64,000 nt of DNA from an uncultured Schlesneria sp. GTDB taxonomy: Bacteria > Planctomycetota > Planctomycetia > Planctomycetales > Planctomycetaceae. The DNA is taken from assembly GCA_903904835.1 (NCBI GenBank), contig CAIVEI010000081.1, positions 1 to 64,000 of the forward strand, written 5' to 3'. The translations under genes were made by a program, and so were the position numbers. Positions within the stretch are counted from its first letter, which is position 1; every line of letters begins with the position of its first letter. This document shows, one piece after another, positions 25,404-34,226 of the stretch. A model generated the notes under the pieces. It was not told the DNA's origin. It worked only from the letters and a program-made list of their open reading frames with translations, and made no database searches.

Positions 25404-25901
25404 TCAAACCCCGGAGAACGGGTGCTTGGCGGTATCTTTCTTGGCGATCATTTCGTCAGCGCTTGGCTCGTTCTTCATCGCGCGAGCGATCGAGAGCATG
25501 GTGGCGTCGTAGTTGTACTGGAAAATCTTCTTGTCATCGGCTGCTTCCCAGTGAATGAAGACGCCACAAACGATACAAAGCTTTTCAGCCTGATCTTTGG
25601 GGATCACGCCAGCAGCAACCGAATCGGCAACGGCTTTGGCGACGGCATACTGGGCTGGGCCGAACATCTGGACCGCTTGCTTGGCTCCCTTGATCGTGAC
25701 CTTGGTGATCATGACCGTGGCTGGCTTAACGGCGAGGTTAGGTGTGAGAACGGCGAGCAGGTTGCTGTGACCGTGACTCTGATTGGCCAGGGCGTTGGCG
25801 AAAGCGACGCCGACGGGGCCAGACTTGTCACCGATCAACAGATCGATGTGGGCAATTTCATTACCTTCACCGGATAGAGCTTCACCAACGTAAAACGACA
25901 T
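25404..25901 (-). CDS. fae: formaldehyde-activating enzyme
   Basis: This 165-residue enzyme condenses formaldehyde with tetrahydromethanopterin to give methylene-H4MPT. The start is ATG 25901, with AAGAGGA upstream. The conserved opening YVGEALSGEGNEIAHIDLLIGDK includes the catalytic-type His at residue 18 (His17 in characterised Fae). NQSHGHSNLLAVLTPNLAVKPATVM and KLCIVCGVFIHWEAADDKKIFQYNYDA are also family hallmarks. The length matches. It is divergent from the ATP-grasp gene (170 bp between starts) and upstream of the MtdB-like gene, so this locus encodes the first two steps of H4MPT-dependent formaldehyde oxidation. Confidence 0.95.
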   Translation of the reverse strand: MSFYVGEALSGEGNEIAHIDLLIGDKSGPVGVAFANALANQSHGHSNLLAVLTPNLAVKPATVMITKVTIKGAKQAVQMFGPAQYAVAKAVADSVAAGVIPKDQAEKLCIVCGVFIHWEAADDKKIFQYNYDATMLSIARAMKNEPSADEMIAKKDTAKHPFSGV

Positions 25902-26071
25902 GCTGTAATCCTCTTCAAAGTAACATCTGGCCGACGGCTCTGTATCCTCCTTGAATGGAGGCGAACCCGATCCGAAGAATGGATTCTTGCGACACGGTGC
26001 CACAGAATCGGTCGATGTGATACCACATTCACTCCCCCCTTTTCCAGTAACTCGACAACACGGGAATTCTC

Positions 26072-27280
26072 TTGTCAAACCGCCGTATCCTGATAATCGG
26101 AGGAAGTACGCGTGCGGCGGCAGATTCCGTGCGTCGAGCGGGCTGGGAACCGGTCTGTGCCGATCTCTTCGCCGATCAAGACTTGCGGATGACGGCTGAG
26201 GTGATCACTGTACAAAATTATCCAAATAGTCTTCCGGATGATGTGGCACACGTTCGTGCCGACGGCTGGTTTTATTGTGGAGCACTCGAAAACTCGCCAA
26301 AACTTCTCGAACGAATCTTGAAAAAAGCGAATTTCATCGGGCCGCTGCTGGGGACGTCACCCGATGGTTTAGGGATGTTACGCAATCCGGTGTGGTTGGC
26401 AAAAACGTTGGCGGGGGTTGGATTAAAGTCACTTTCCGTTGCCAGCCAATCATTTCCACCTGAACCGAACGGGACGTGGCTGCAAAAACCGCTGGCGAGT
26501 GCTGGTGGCCGAATGATTCGAGTCTGGGATGAATCGGCCGCTAAAATTCCTTTTCCGGAACCTCACTATTTTCAACAAATTGGAGCAGGGATTGGAGCAT
26601 CCGTGATTTTTCGGGTCGACTCAGGGAACATCAAGTGGCTCGGTTCCGCTCGTGAACTTGAGGCCCCGACCGAATCAGCCCCACCGACTGCGTTCTCGTA
26701 TTGCGGATCATTCGGGCCAATCGATGAACTTCTGGTCCCGGTCGAGGCAAAACTGAGGAAAATCATTCAGACTCTTGTTGAGCAAGTTCCATCGCTCGAG
26801 GGGATGGTCGGCCTGGATTTTCGATTTCACGGCGACGAGGTCTGGTTAGTCGAAGTGAATCCGCGTTACACCGCTTCGATTGAAGTGCTTGAGCTCTCAC
26901 TGGGTCGATCCTTGTTGAATCCTCAGGTGGGCGCAGGTCAAATTGACAGTATTCCGTTTACCTTGGCTGAAAAGTCGTCCTCAACTTCTCATTTTTCACT
27001 GGGTGCGAATCATCAGAATCTTAACCAGGCGCGGATCGTTGCAAAGCAGATTCTTTACGCGTCGGAATCGTTTGTCGCGCCGGATCTGCGGCAATTCGTG
27101 AACGCGAGCGATCCGTGGACAATACCGCTGATGGCGGATGTTCCCGTTCCGGGGACTTTCGTTGAACGAGGCTGGCCGATCTGCACAGTTCTGGCGTCTG
27201 GAGAAAACCGCCATAAGCTGGAAACGATAATGAAGGAACGATTGCTTGTTGTTCGGGAGGCGCTGAGGAAATCGGGATGA
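26072..27280 (+). CDS. ATP-grasp protein linked to the C1 locus
   Basis: This protein of about 402 residues starts at TTG 26072 (MSNRRILIIGGSTRAAADSV). It has a Rossmann-like N-terminus, then an ATP-grasp fold: TWLQKPLASAGGRMIRVW, then EGMVGLDFRFHGDEVWLVEVNPRYTASIEVLE, the last holding the Mg-ATP Asp/Glu/Asn residues. ATP-grasp enzymes ligate a carboxylate to an amine or thiol. Members of this group are encoded near H4MPT-dependent C1 genes in methylotrophs and planctomycetes, so a step in methanopterin or methanofuran-like cofactor synthesis is inferred. It is divergent from fae and may share its promoter region. Confidence 0.8.
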   Translation: MSNRRILIIGGSTRAAADSVRRAGWEPVCADLFADQDLRMTAEVITVQNYPNSLPDDVAHVRADGWFYCGALENSPKLLERILKKANFIGPLLGTSPDGLGMLRNPVWLAKTLAGVGLKSLSVASQSFPPEPNGTWLQKPLASAGGRMIRVWDESAAKIPFPEPHYFQQIGAGIGASVIFRVDSGNIKWLGSARELEAPTESAPPTAFSYCGSFGPIDELLVPVEAKLRKIIQTLVEQVPSLEGMVGLDFRFHGDEVWLVEVNPRYTASIEVLELSLGRSLLNPQVGAGQIDSIPFTLAEKSSSTSHFSLGANHQNLNQARIVAKQILYASESFVAPDLRQFVNASDPWTIPLMADVPVPGTFVERGWPICTVLASGENRHKLETIMKERLLVVREALRKSG

Positions 27281-27368
27281 GTGATCGAAGTCCAACCCCT
27301 TTACTGGACCCATCGACGATGGCTATTCTGTACTGTTGATGTCCACCCCATGGTCCTCCCTTGCGCCT

Positions 27369-27425
27369 TAGCGTGGGCTTTAGCCCGTGAGACACAACTT
27401 TTTGCACGGGCTAAAGCCCATGCTA
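27369..27425. repeat. REP-like hairpin, copy 2
   Basis: Arms TAGCGTGGGCTTTAGCCCGTG and CACGGGCTAAAGCCCATGCTA pair with one mismatch around a 15-base loop. On the minus strand the hairpin is preceded by GTAG. The core is identical to that of the element beside the RAYT gene at 13230. It lies about 40 bp upstream of the WD40 gene start. Confidence 0.8.
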
Positions 27426-27467
27426 CAAAAACCAACAGCCGCGCTGCCTGAATCTGGATTTGAACTT

Positions 27468-28865
27468 ATGAAATATCTGAGCCTTGCCCTGCTGGTCGTC
27501 AGCGGATTTTTCGCCGATGTCGTCTCGGCTGAAGAAAATCCCGATTCTGTCAAGCCGATCAGCTTCTATCGACAGGTGCGACCAATTCTTCAGCGGCATT
27601 GCTCGGGATGTCACCAGCCCTCGAAGCAAGGAGGGAATCTTCAACTGATTTCGTATGATCAAGTGAAAAAGGGGGGAGACACCGGGCCGTCGTTTGTTGC
27701 CGGAAATCCCGACGAAAGTAACATCGTTAAGCAAATCTCGGGTGAAAAACCTGAGATGCCATTGAACAGCGATCCGCTAACGGCCAAACAAATAGCGACG
27801 ATTCGAGACTGGATTGCTCAGGGTTCCAAGGATGACACTCCGGCTGTGGCGAAGGATGATATTTCTGCTGAGAAGCCGCCGGTCTACTCATCGTCACCGG
27901 TGATCACCGCGCTGGCTTATTCGCCCGACAGTTCGCTATTGGCTGTTTCCGGCCATCATGAGGTACTTTTGCATCAGGCAGATGGAAACGGACTCGTTGC
28001 CCGATTGATCGGTCGATCGCCGAAGATCACGTCGATCCGGTTTTCGCCCGACGGCACAAAGCTGGCAGCGGCGGGAGGTGCTCCGTCATTGTTTGGTGAG
28101 ATCCAGTTCTGGGACGTGGCAAAACGGGAATTAATTCGTTCTGAGACGATCGGTTTCGACACCCTTTATGGGATCAGCTTCAACGACGACGGGACGTTAC
28201 TGTCGTACGGAACGTTTGATAATCGGGTTCGTGCGCTGCAGGTTGCGGACGGAAAGCAGGTGATGTCGATGGATGCTCATGCGGACCTGGTGTTCGGGAC
28301 AACGTTCTCATTGAAAAATGATCATGTCATCAGCGTCAGCCGAGACATGTCGATGAAATTGACCGAGCTGAAGACATCTCAATTTATCGACAACATTACG
28401 AGCATAACACCGGGAGCGTTGAAAGGTGGTTTGATGGCCGTTCAGCGTCATCCCAAGGAAGAACAAGTCTTGATCGGCGGGGCCGACGGTGAACCAAAGC
28501 TTTATAAGATTTTCCGAACTCAGGCCCGTCAGATTGGCGACGACTTTAATCGTCTACGCGGATATGCAAAGTTGACAGGTCGGATTTGCAGCCTGCAATT
28601 TAATGCGGATGGGTCGAAATTTGTCGTTGGCAGCAGCAATGCGACAACGGGAGCGGCTCGGATTTACAAGACGGACACCGAGCAACCGATTGCAGAGTTG
28701 AAAGGGAGTTCCGCCGGAGTGTTTGCCGTTGCTTTTCGTCCTGACGGTCAACAGGTGGCGACGGGTGGTCTCGACGGGATCGTACGGATTTACAATGCAG
28801 AAACCGGAGAACTGGTTAAAGAATTTGTTCCGGTCGCAATTTCGCCGACGATTGCAGCTCAGTAA
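27468..28865 (+). CDS. exported WD40 protein with planctomycete cytochrome c domain
   Basis: This 465-residue protein starts at ATG 27468 (the frame opens at 27387 inside the REP element) and has a signal peptide MKYLSLALLVVSGFFADVVSA. Residues about 25-120 form a planctomycete-type cytochrome c domain (PSC1): VRPILQRHCSGCHQPSKQGGNLQL has the CxxCH heme site, followed by SGEKPEMPL. The rest is a WD40 beta-propeller with repeats such as ALAYSPDSSLLAVSG, SIRFSPDGTKLAAAGG and AVAFRPDGQQVATGGLDGIVRIYNAETGE. A periplasmic electron-transfer or scaffold role is inferred. This fusion is typical of planctomycetes. Confidence 0.9.
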   Translation: MKYLSLALLVVSGFFADVVSAEENPDSVKPISFYRQVRPILQRHCSGCHQPSKQGGNLQLISYDQVKKGGDTGPSFVAGNPDESNIVKQISGEKPEMPLNSDPLTAKQIATIRDWIAQGSKDDTPAVAKDDISAEKPPVYSSSPVITALAYSPDSSLLAVSGHHEVLLHQADGNGLVARLIGRSPKITSIRFSPDGTKLAAAGGAPSLFGEIQFWDVAKRELIRSETIGFDTLYGISFNDDGTLLSYGTFDNRVRALQVADGKQVMSMDAHADLVFGTTFSLKNDHVISVSRDMSMKLTELKTSQFIDNITSITPGALKGGLMAVQRHPKEEQVLIGGADGEPKLYKIFRTQARQIGDDFNRLRGYAKLTGRICSLQFNADGSKFVVGSSNATTGAARIYKTDTEQPIAELKGSSAGVFAVAFRPDGQQVATGGLDGIVRIYNAETGELVKEFVPVAISPTIAAQ

Positions 28866-28990
28866 AAAAGTCATTTGATCCGCCGCTAGCAATCTTAAGC
28901 AAGCCGTCGGATTATGACATCGGTCCTATTTTGCGAGGCGATTCACAGGGATGTTTTGGATCGAACGGGTGTCTCTCGAAAACGGATGAA

Positions 28991-29980
28991 ATGATGAGAT
29001 TCCGATCACTCGCGACGATTGGGACGCTGTTGCTGATCTTGGCGGGTCAGTCAGCGTTCGGTGGCCAGATTGGAATTGGTATCGACTTCAATGTTGTTGA
29101 CGTCCTGGAGGACAATCCAGACATCACCGACATCTTAATCCAGGTGCTTTCTGGCGATTCAAACGAGTTTCCATCGATTTTCTCCATCAATTTATTGCAG
29201 TCCGTATTGGGAACTCCATTCGCGATCGCGCCTCCGATTGTCGAACTCGTTGTTGCAGCGATGGTGATCATCGAGGAAGAGGAAGAGAACCTGCTGGTCA
29301 TTGGAGACGTCGATGAAGTACTTCTACAATTACGGCCGATTTTGTATTCGGAGTTAGGTTTTATTCGACTGGTCTGTGACGATTTAACCGTCGAACAGAG
29401 GGCACAAATTCGCAGCGCTGCGGAAGCGAGCCTGAAACTTTCTGCCACAACAAGGGCGGCAATTCAAGAACCTGAGAATGCCGTCGGGATGGGCGTTTTG
29501 CTTGAAACGCGAACAGACCCTCTTTCGACACTGCGTCAAGACCTCGACACGGCAATGAAGGAGGTTTTAACACCAGAAAAGTATGCGACATATGCAGAAT
29601 TTGCGGCCAACCGAATCGCTCATCGTAAACGGGCGGCACTTCTTGCCATGGTGGCTCAATTGGACGGAAACCTTTGTTTGAGCTTTCAGCAGCGTGAAAA
29701 AATCATCAATGAGATTTCTTCACACTGGCAGGACGAATGGGAACAGTGGCTGGAATGGGATTCGGACTTTACTGAGCTACCAAAGAATCTGGACCCGATT
29801 ATCAGACCATTACTCGACGAGCTTCAGGTTGCCGTCTGGAAACAGACGCCAAAAAGCCAATTTGAAGAGGTTCTTATCTTAAAGCAAGAAGCGGAAACCC
29901 AGTTCAACGATGGCTGGTGGGGTGAAGTCAATCAAATGGCTCCCGATAATGACGGTGAGAAGGAAGAATTTCCATTTTGA
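28991..29980 (+). CDS. exported helical protein with LTxxQ-like segments, unknown
   Basis: This protein of about 329 residues starts at ATG 28991 or 28994 and has a signal peptide (RFRSLATIGTLLLILAGQSAFGG). The N-terminal third is hydrophobic and acidic (IGIDFNVVDVLEDNPDITDILIQVL, then VVAAMVIIEEEEENLL). The remainder is helical and carries LT-x-E-Q-R-like motifs (LTVEQRAQIRSAAEASLKLS, LSFQQREKIINEISSHW), reminiscent of the Spy/CpxP type. I do not recognise the family. It follows the WD40/cytochrome gene on the same strand by about 125 bp. Confidence 0.6.
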   Translation: MMRFRSLATIGTLLLILAGQSAFGGQIGIGIDFNVVDVLEDNPDITDILIQVLSGDSNEFPSIFSINLLQSVLGTPFAIAPPIVELVVAAMVIIEEEEENLLVIGDVDEVLLQLRPILYSELGFIRLVCDDLTVEQRAQIRSAAEASLKLSATTRAAIQEPENAVGMGVLLETRTDPLSTLRQDLDTAMKEVLTPEKYATYAEFAANRIAHRKRAALLAMVAQLDGNLCLSFQQREKIINEISSHWQDEWEQWLEWDSDFTELPKNLDPIIRPLLDELQVAVWKQTPKSQFEEVLILKQEAETQFNDGWWGEVNQMAPDNDGEKEEFPF

Positions 29981-30145
29981 GCGACGCGCATCGGAAGAGA
30001 TCTGCCGAACGCCAATCTGCTGCTTGCGCCGATGGCTTCTGGTTAAACTAAGAATTCTCGATTCATTTCGACTTTTAACCAAATTTTCATCCGAAATTCA
30101 CCGCTCGGCGGCGAGGGTTTGCTAGCTTCCGCCTGTGGAAAAGTT

Positions 30146-31093
30146 TCATTTGGATTCATCGAATAGTGCGTCAACGAATTGTTCAGGGTTGAAAAGTTCC
30201 AGGTCGTCGATTTGTTCTCCGACACCGACGTATTTGACGGGAATTCCCATTTGCTGACGAATCGCGACCGTGACGCCACCTTTTGCCGTGCCATCGAGTT
30301 TTGCCAGGACGATCCCCGTGCAATGTGCTGCTTCCCCAAAGTGTTGAGCTTGATTTAAGCCGTTTTGACCGGTGGTTGCATCAATGACTAACAAACACTC
30401 GTGCGGAGCACCTGGAATCTTCTTGTCGATCACTCGACGGATTTTTTCCAGCTCTTTCATCAGGTTCGCCTGGTTATGGAGGCGACCGGCAGTATCAATG
30501 ATCAGGACATCAACACCCGATTTGAGGGCCTCTTCGCAACCGGAAAACGCCACGCTGGCTGGATCGGTACCGCTTGGTTTCGTGACGATTTCACAGCCGA
30601 GTCGTGAGCTCCACATCGTGAGTTGTTCGACGGCGGCGGCACGAAACGTATCTCCTGCTGCCAGCATCACCTTAAGTCCAGATGTGGTTAGCAGTTTCGC
30701 CAGTTTAGCGATCGAAGTGGTCTTCCCTGTCCCGTTAACACCCGTAACGAGAATCACCGTTGGCTTGTTTGCAGCAAACTTAAGTGGCGAAAGAGGTTGC
30801 TCTGGATTCCATTCAGTACCGTCAGTCCCTTTGAGCAATCCTCGCACAGTTTCCTTGACCGTTCCCCAAAGTTCGTCGAGAACGAGGGTTCGTCCGAGAT
30901 ATTTGGTTCGAAGTTCGCCCACGATCAGTGCAGACGCAGCGACCCCCATATCGGTGCGGATCAGGCGACCTTCAAATTGCTCAAGTTTCGCCTCGTCAAG
31001 GATTTCGCCCGAACGAAAGATGTCGCGAACGTCGGTGAGCAGTAGCTGTTTGGTGCGTTGCAGCCCCTGCTTCAGTTTGTCGAAAAAGCCCAT
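30146..31093 (-). CDS. ftsY: FtsY, signal recognition particle receptor
   Basis: This 315-residue SRP GTPase docks ribosome-SRP complexes to the membrane so that SecY can receive nascent proteins. It has the N domain (residues about 1-95, MGFFDKLKQGLQRTKQLL). The G domain has P-loop GVNGTGKTTSIAKLA, DTFRAAAVEQL, G3 DTAGRLHNQ, and the closing LAKLDGTAKGGVTVAIRQQMGIPVKYVGVGEQIDDLELFNPEQFVDAL. The acidic N-terminal A domain of some FtsY proteins is absent, giving a short form. It is divergent from typA, with 317 bp between starts. Confidence 0.97.
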   Translation of the reverse strand: MGFFDKLKQGLQRTKQLLLTDVRDIFRSGEILDEAKLEQFEGRLIRTDMGVAASALIVGELRTKYLGRTLVLDELWGTVKETVRGLLKGTDGTEWNPEQPLSPLKFAANKPTVILVTGVNGTGKTTSIAKLAKLLTTSGLKVMLAAGDTFRAAAVEQLTMWSSRLGCEIVTKPSGTDPASVAFSGCEEALKSGVDVLIIDTAGRLHNQANLMKELEKIRRVIDKKIPGAPHECLLVIDATTGQNGLNQAQHFGEAAHCTGIVLAKLDGTAKGGVTVAIRQQMGIPVKYVGVGEQIDDLELFNPEQFVDALFDESK

Positions 31094-31205
31094 AATACGA
31101 AAATCTCAAAAAATCTGGCGATGCGTTGGTACGGCACTGATCATAGGAAGCAGGAGGGTTGACAGCAAATCTGGACAATCCTGCTTCAAACGGAGTAAAT
31201 CGGGC

Positions 31206-31234
31206 TTCACGAATGCATTCTGGATTGATACAAT
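31206..31234 (+). promoter_or_regulatory. possible sigma70-type promoter of typA
   Basis: TTCACG and TACAAT are separated by exactly 17 bases, about 175 bp before typA. The -10 box matches five of six consensus positions and the -35 box four of six. Confidence 0.4.
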
Positions 31235-31410
31235 CGCGATACTTCACTGCCAACTGAGCGCGCCAGCCCCGTGTGTGAAGAGCTGTGCCAGCCAGTCCGC
31301 CCGCCGCGAGTCTTCCGACGCCGAAGTTTCTTCCCACCCTGCTGTGAATTCAGCATTTTCCGAGTTCCCTAGTCTGCTTCCCTCGTGGAAGCCCGGTCAA
31401 TTGAGTCGCC

Positions 31411-33246
31411 ATGAATACCCGACGGACAGACATTCGAAACATCGCTATTATTGCTCACGTCGACCACGGCAAGACGACCCTTGTCGATTGCCTGATCAAG
31501 GCGAGCGGTCAATTTCGTGAATCACAGGTGCAGCAAGACTGTATTCTGGATTCAAACGATCTGGAACGCGAACGCGGGATTACGATCCTTGCCAAGAACA
31601 TCGCGCTCAATTACATGGGCACGAAAATCAATATTATCGATACACCAGGCCACGCCGACTTCGGTGGTGAAGTCGAGCGAGTGCTGCAGATGGCCGACGG
31701 CTGTCTGGTGCTGGTCGACGCCTTCGAAGGCCCCAGGCCACAGACTCGTTTCGTTCTGCAAAAGGCCCTGGAAGTCGGCCTGCAGCCAATCGTGGTCGTG
31801 AACAAGATCGACCGCTCGGACGCTCGCCCCCAAGACGTCCTCTCGGAAACATTTGACCTTTTCGTGGAATTGGGTGCAGACGATGCCACACTCGATTTCC
31901 CTTATATTTTCGCCAGCGGTCGAGCCGGGTTTGCCACGCACGATCCTGAAGTCTTTGGCGATTCGATCAAGCCACTGCTCGATATGATCATCGAAAAAGT
32001 TCCCGGCCCGGCCACAAATGTCGATGGCCCGCTCCAGATGATGGTCACGTCGCTCGCCTATTCGGAATTCGTAGGCCGAATCGCCACGGGGCGAATCGTG
32101 GGTGGCTCGGTCAAACCTGGCCAGAAAGTCGTGATGATGAAGGCTGATGGTTCGAAAGTGCCCGATCAGATCGTCACCGTCGAAGTCTTCGAAAAGCTGG
32201 GTCGAGTCGCCGTCGAAGAAGCAACGGCTGGTGACATCGTGGCTCTGACCGGTTTGGAAAAGCCCGAAATCGGTGACACAGTCGCCGATCCGCTTAACCC
32301 AATCGCATTGCCGCGAATCAGCGTCGACGAGCCGACACTTTCGATGTTGTTTACGATTAATTCGTCGCCACTCGCGGGTCAGTCGGGGGGCGGAAAGTTC
32401 CTCACCAGCCGCCATATTCGTGCTCGCTTGATGCGAGAACTCGAATCGAACGTCGCCTTGCGAGTCAATGAATTCGGTGACAAGGATGCATTCAAAGTCT
32501 CAGGTCGTGGCGTTCTGCACTTGTCGATTCTGATCGAAACGATGCGTCGCGAAGGTTACGAACTCTCGGTCGGTAAGCCGACCGTCATTCGTAAGCAGAT
32601 CGACGGCAAGATTTGTGAACCGTTTGAAATCCTGGTGGTCGACGTCCCGACCGAATATGTCGGTCCTGTGATGGAAATCGTCGGAAACCGTCGTGGCGAA
32701 CTGGTCGAAATGACAGCGAACGATCTCGGTTCCACACACCTGGAATTCTCAATTCCTTCTCGCGGTCTGATCGGGATTCGAACGCGAATGCTGAACTCAA
32801 CCAAGGGTGAGGCCGTAATTCATCACCGGTTCGAACAATATAAAGAAGTCGAGGGTTCGGTTCCTCACCGCCAGAACGGCGTGCTGGTCTCGCAGGAACG
32901 AGGCAAGGCCGTTGGCTTCGCTCTGTTCAAGTTGCAGGATAGGGCAGAAATGTTTGTCGGCCCCGGCGATGAAGTTTACGAGGGGATGATCGTCGGTGAG
33001 AATTCTCGCGACAACGACATGGTTGTAAATCCAATCAAGGAAAAACAACTGACGAACATGCGAGCATCTGGTTCGGACGAAAACATTTCGCTCAAGCCAC
33101 CTCGCAAGCTGTCACTCGAAGCGGCCTTGGAATACATCGAAGACGACGAGTACGTCGAAGTTACGCCCGCCGTCATTCGGCTGCGAAAGATTCGTTTGAC
33201 CGAACAAGAACGAAAACGCGAAGTCCGAAGTTCGTCCAACGTCTGA
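31411..33246 (+). CDS. typA: TypA/BipA ribosome-associated GTPase
   Basis: This 611-residue translational GTPase binds the 70S ribosome and helps stress and cold adaptation and 50S assembly. The G motifs are AHVDHGKTTLVDCL (G1), ERERGITILAKN (G2), DTPGHADFGGEVERVL (G3) and VVNKIDRSDARP (G4). The domain order is that of BipA, with the typical GQSGGGKFLTSRHIRARLMRELESN stretch and the C-terminal block RGLIGIRTRMLNSTKGEAV. The length is normal. A diverged 65-bp repeat and a 19-bp-stem hairpin follow the stop codon. Confidence 0.97.
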   Translation: MNTRRTDIRNIAIIAHVDHGKTTLVDCLIKASGQFRESQVQQDCILDSNDLERERGITILAKNIALNYMGTKINIIDTPGHADFGGEVERVLQMADGCLVLVDAFEGPRPQTRFVLQKALEVGLQPIVVVNKIDRSDARPQDVLSETFDLFVELGADDATLDFPYIFASGRAGFATHDPEVFGDSIKPLLDMIIEKVPGPATNVDGPLQMMVTSLAYSEFVGRIATGRIVGGSVKPGQKVVMMKADGSKVPDQIVTVEVFEKLGRVAVEEATAGDIVALTGLEKPEIGDTVADPLNPIALPRISVDEPTLSMLFTINSSPLAGQSGGGKFLTSRHIRARLMRELESNVALRVNEFGDKDAFKVSGRGVLHLSILIETMRREGYELSVGKPTVIRKQIDGKICEPFEILVVDVPTEYVGPVMEIVGNRRGELVEMTANDLGSTHLEFSIPSRGLIGIRTRMLNSTKGEAVIHHRFEQYKEVEGSVPHRQNGVLVSQERGKAVGFALFKLQDRAEMFVGPGDEVYEGMIVGENSRDNDMVVNPIKEKQLTNMRASGSDENISLKPPRKLSLEAALEYIEDDEYVEVTPAVIRLRKIRLTEQERKREVRSSSNV

Positions 33247-33311
33247 CCGGCGTAGCCGGTTGATGCGCGTCAGACGACGGGTTCAGAATAGGTTGATCGT
33301 TCGCGCGTTGA
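33247..33311. repeat. diverged copy of the 65-bp repeat after typA
   Basis: CCGGTTGATGCGCGTC...CGCGCGTTGA aligns along its length with the tandem units at 22865-23050, with about ten differences. It begins just after the typA stop codon. Confidence 0.75.
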
Positions 33312-33326
33312 TTCGAGCGGACGAAA

Positions 33327-33369
33327 AAACGGAAGCAGGTCCAAATAGCATTTGGACCTGCTTCCGTTT
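33327..33369 (+). terminator. strong hairpin after typA
   Basis: AAACGGAAGCAGGTCCAAA and its exact complement form a 19-bp stem around TAGCA. The T-tail is short (GTTTA), but the stem is long enough to stop transcription. It separates typA from the sigma factor gene. Confidence 0.8.
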
Positions 33370-33617
33370 ACGGATGCAGAGCGTCCTTCAACCGATTGAC
33401 ATGTTGCTCGCATTTCCCGGTCCCATTGGGTCAAGTCCAACGGAAACTAAAAAGCCGGTCGAGATTGGACGTAGACGTGCTCGTCTTTTTGTTGATTGGT
33501 TCCGTTTCTGGCGAACCGTCCCATCGTAATCTGGGGAAAATCCAAAATCCTGCGGCGGTTTGTTGCCTGGCGTCGTTACTATAAAGGACGGGTAACTCGG
33601 CCAGAGTGGTGAAAACG

Positions 33618-34226
33618 ATGGTTGCGGATTTTGGTCGCATGATTGACGAAGCGCGCGCGGGTAATCGTGCGACATTAGGGCAATTGCTTGAGTCCTATCA
33701 AAACTATCTGCGACTCTTGGCTCAAATAGAAATTGGACGTCGCCTTCAGGGGAAGGTTGATGCATCCGACATTGTCCAGGAAACGTTTCTGGAAGCACAT
33801 CGTCAATTCCCGTCGTTTCAGGGACATGCGGAAGGACAATTGACGAAGTGGCTGCGGACGATTCTGGCGGGGACGATGGCCAACGTCGTTCGTCGTTATG
33901 CCGGAACTCAGGCGCGGAATCTTCGGTTGGAGCTGGACCTTGCCGCAGATCTGGATCAGTCGACATGTGCCCTGGGACGAATTCTGGTTGATCAACATAG
34001 CTCGCCCAGTCAGCAAGCCATGCGGGGCGAACAGAGCCTGCTGGTGGCTGCCGCGATGAGTCGTCTGCCTGAAGACTACCAGGCGGTTCTGGTGCTTCGA
34101 CATCTGGAAGGTCTATCATTTCCGAAGGTTGCAGAACGAATGGGACGGAGTGTTGACAGCGTCGAAAAGCTGTGGCTTCGGGGTCTGACGCGGTTGAAGA
34201 AAGAATTTGGTGAGGTCGCAACATGA
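33618..34226 (+). CDS. ECF-type RNA polymerase sigma factor
   Basis: This protein of about 202 residues has an ECF-like sigma-2 region ([29 protein letters not shown]) and a sigma-4 region with helix-turn-helix ([46 protein letters not shown]). The start is ATG 33618; GTG 33606 is also possible. It overlaps the Ser/Thr kinase gene by four bases (ATGA), so the two are co-translated. Planctomycetes encode many ECF factors linked to Ser/Thr kinases (ECF STK groups). Control of this sigma factor by the kinase is inferred from that pairing. Confidence 0.92.
   Translation: MVADFGRMIDEARAGNRATLGQLLESYQNYLRLLAQIEIGRRLQGKVDASDIVQETFLEAHRQFPSFQGHAEGQLTKWLRTILAGTMANVVRRYAGTQARNLRLELDLAADLDQSTCALGRILVDQHSSPSQQAMRGEQSLLVAAAMSRLPEDYQAVLVLRHLEGLSFPKVAERMGRSVDSVEKLWLRGLTRLKKEFGEVAT

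Noticed and set aside
30372-31520. 382-codon open frame on the plus strand opposite ftsY
   Set aside because: It runs antisense through ftsY into the start of typA. The codon pattern follows from the ftsY frame, and no domain is visible.
31552-32415. 287-codon minus-strand frame opposite typA
   Set aside because: It is antisense to a universally conserved GTPase and its composition is a mirror of that coding frame.
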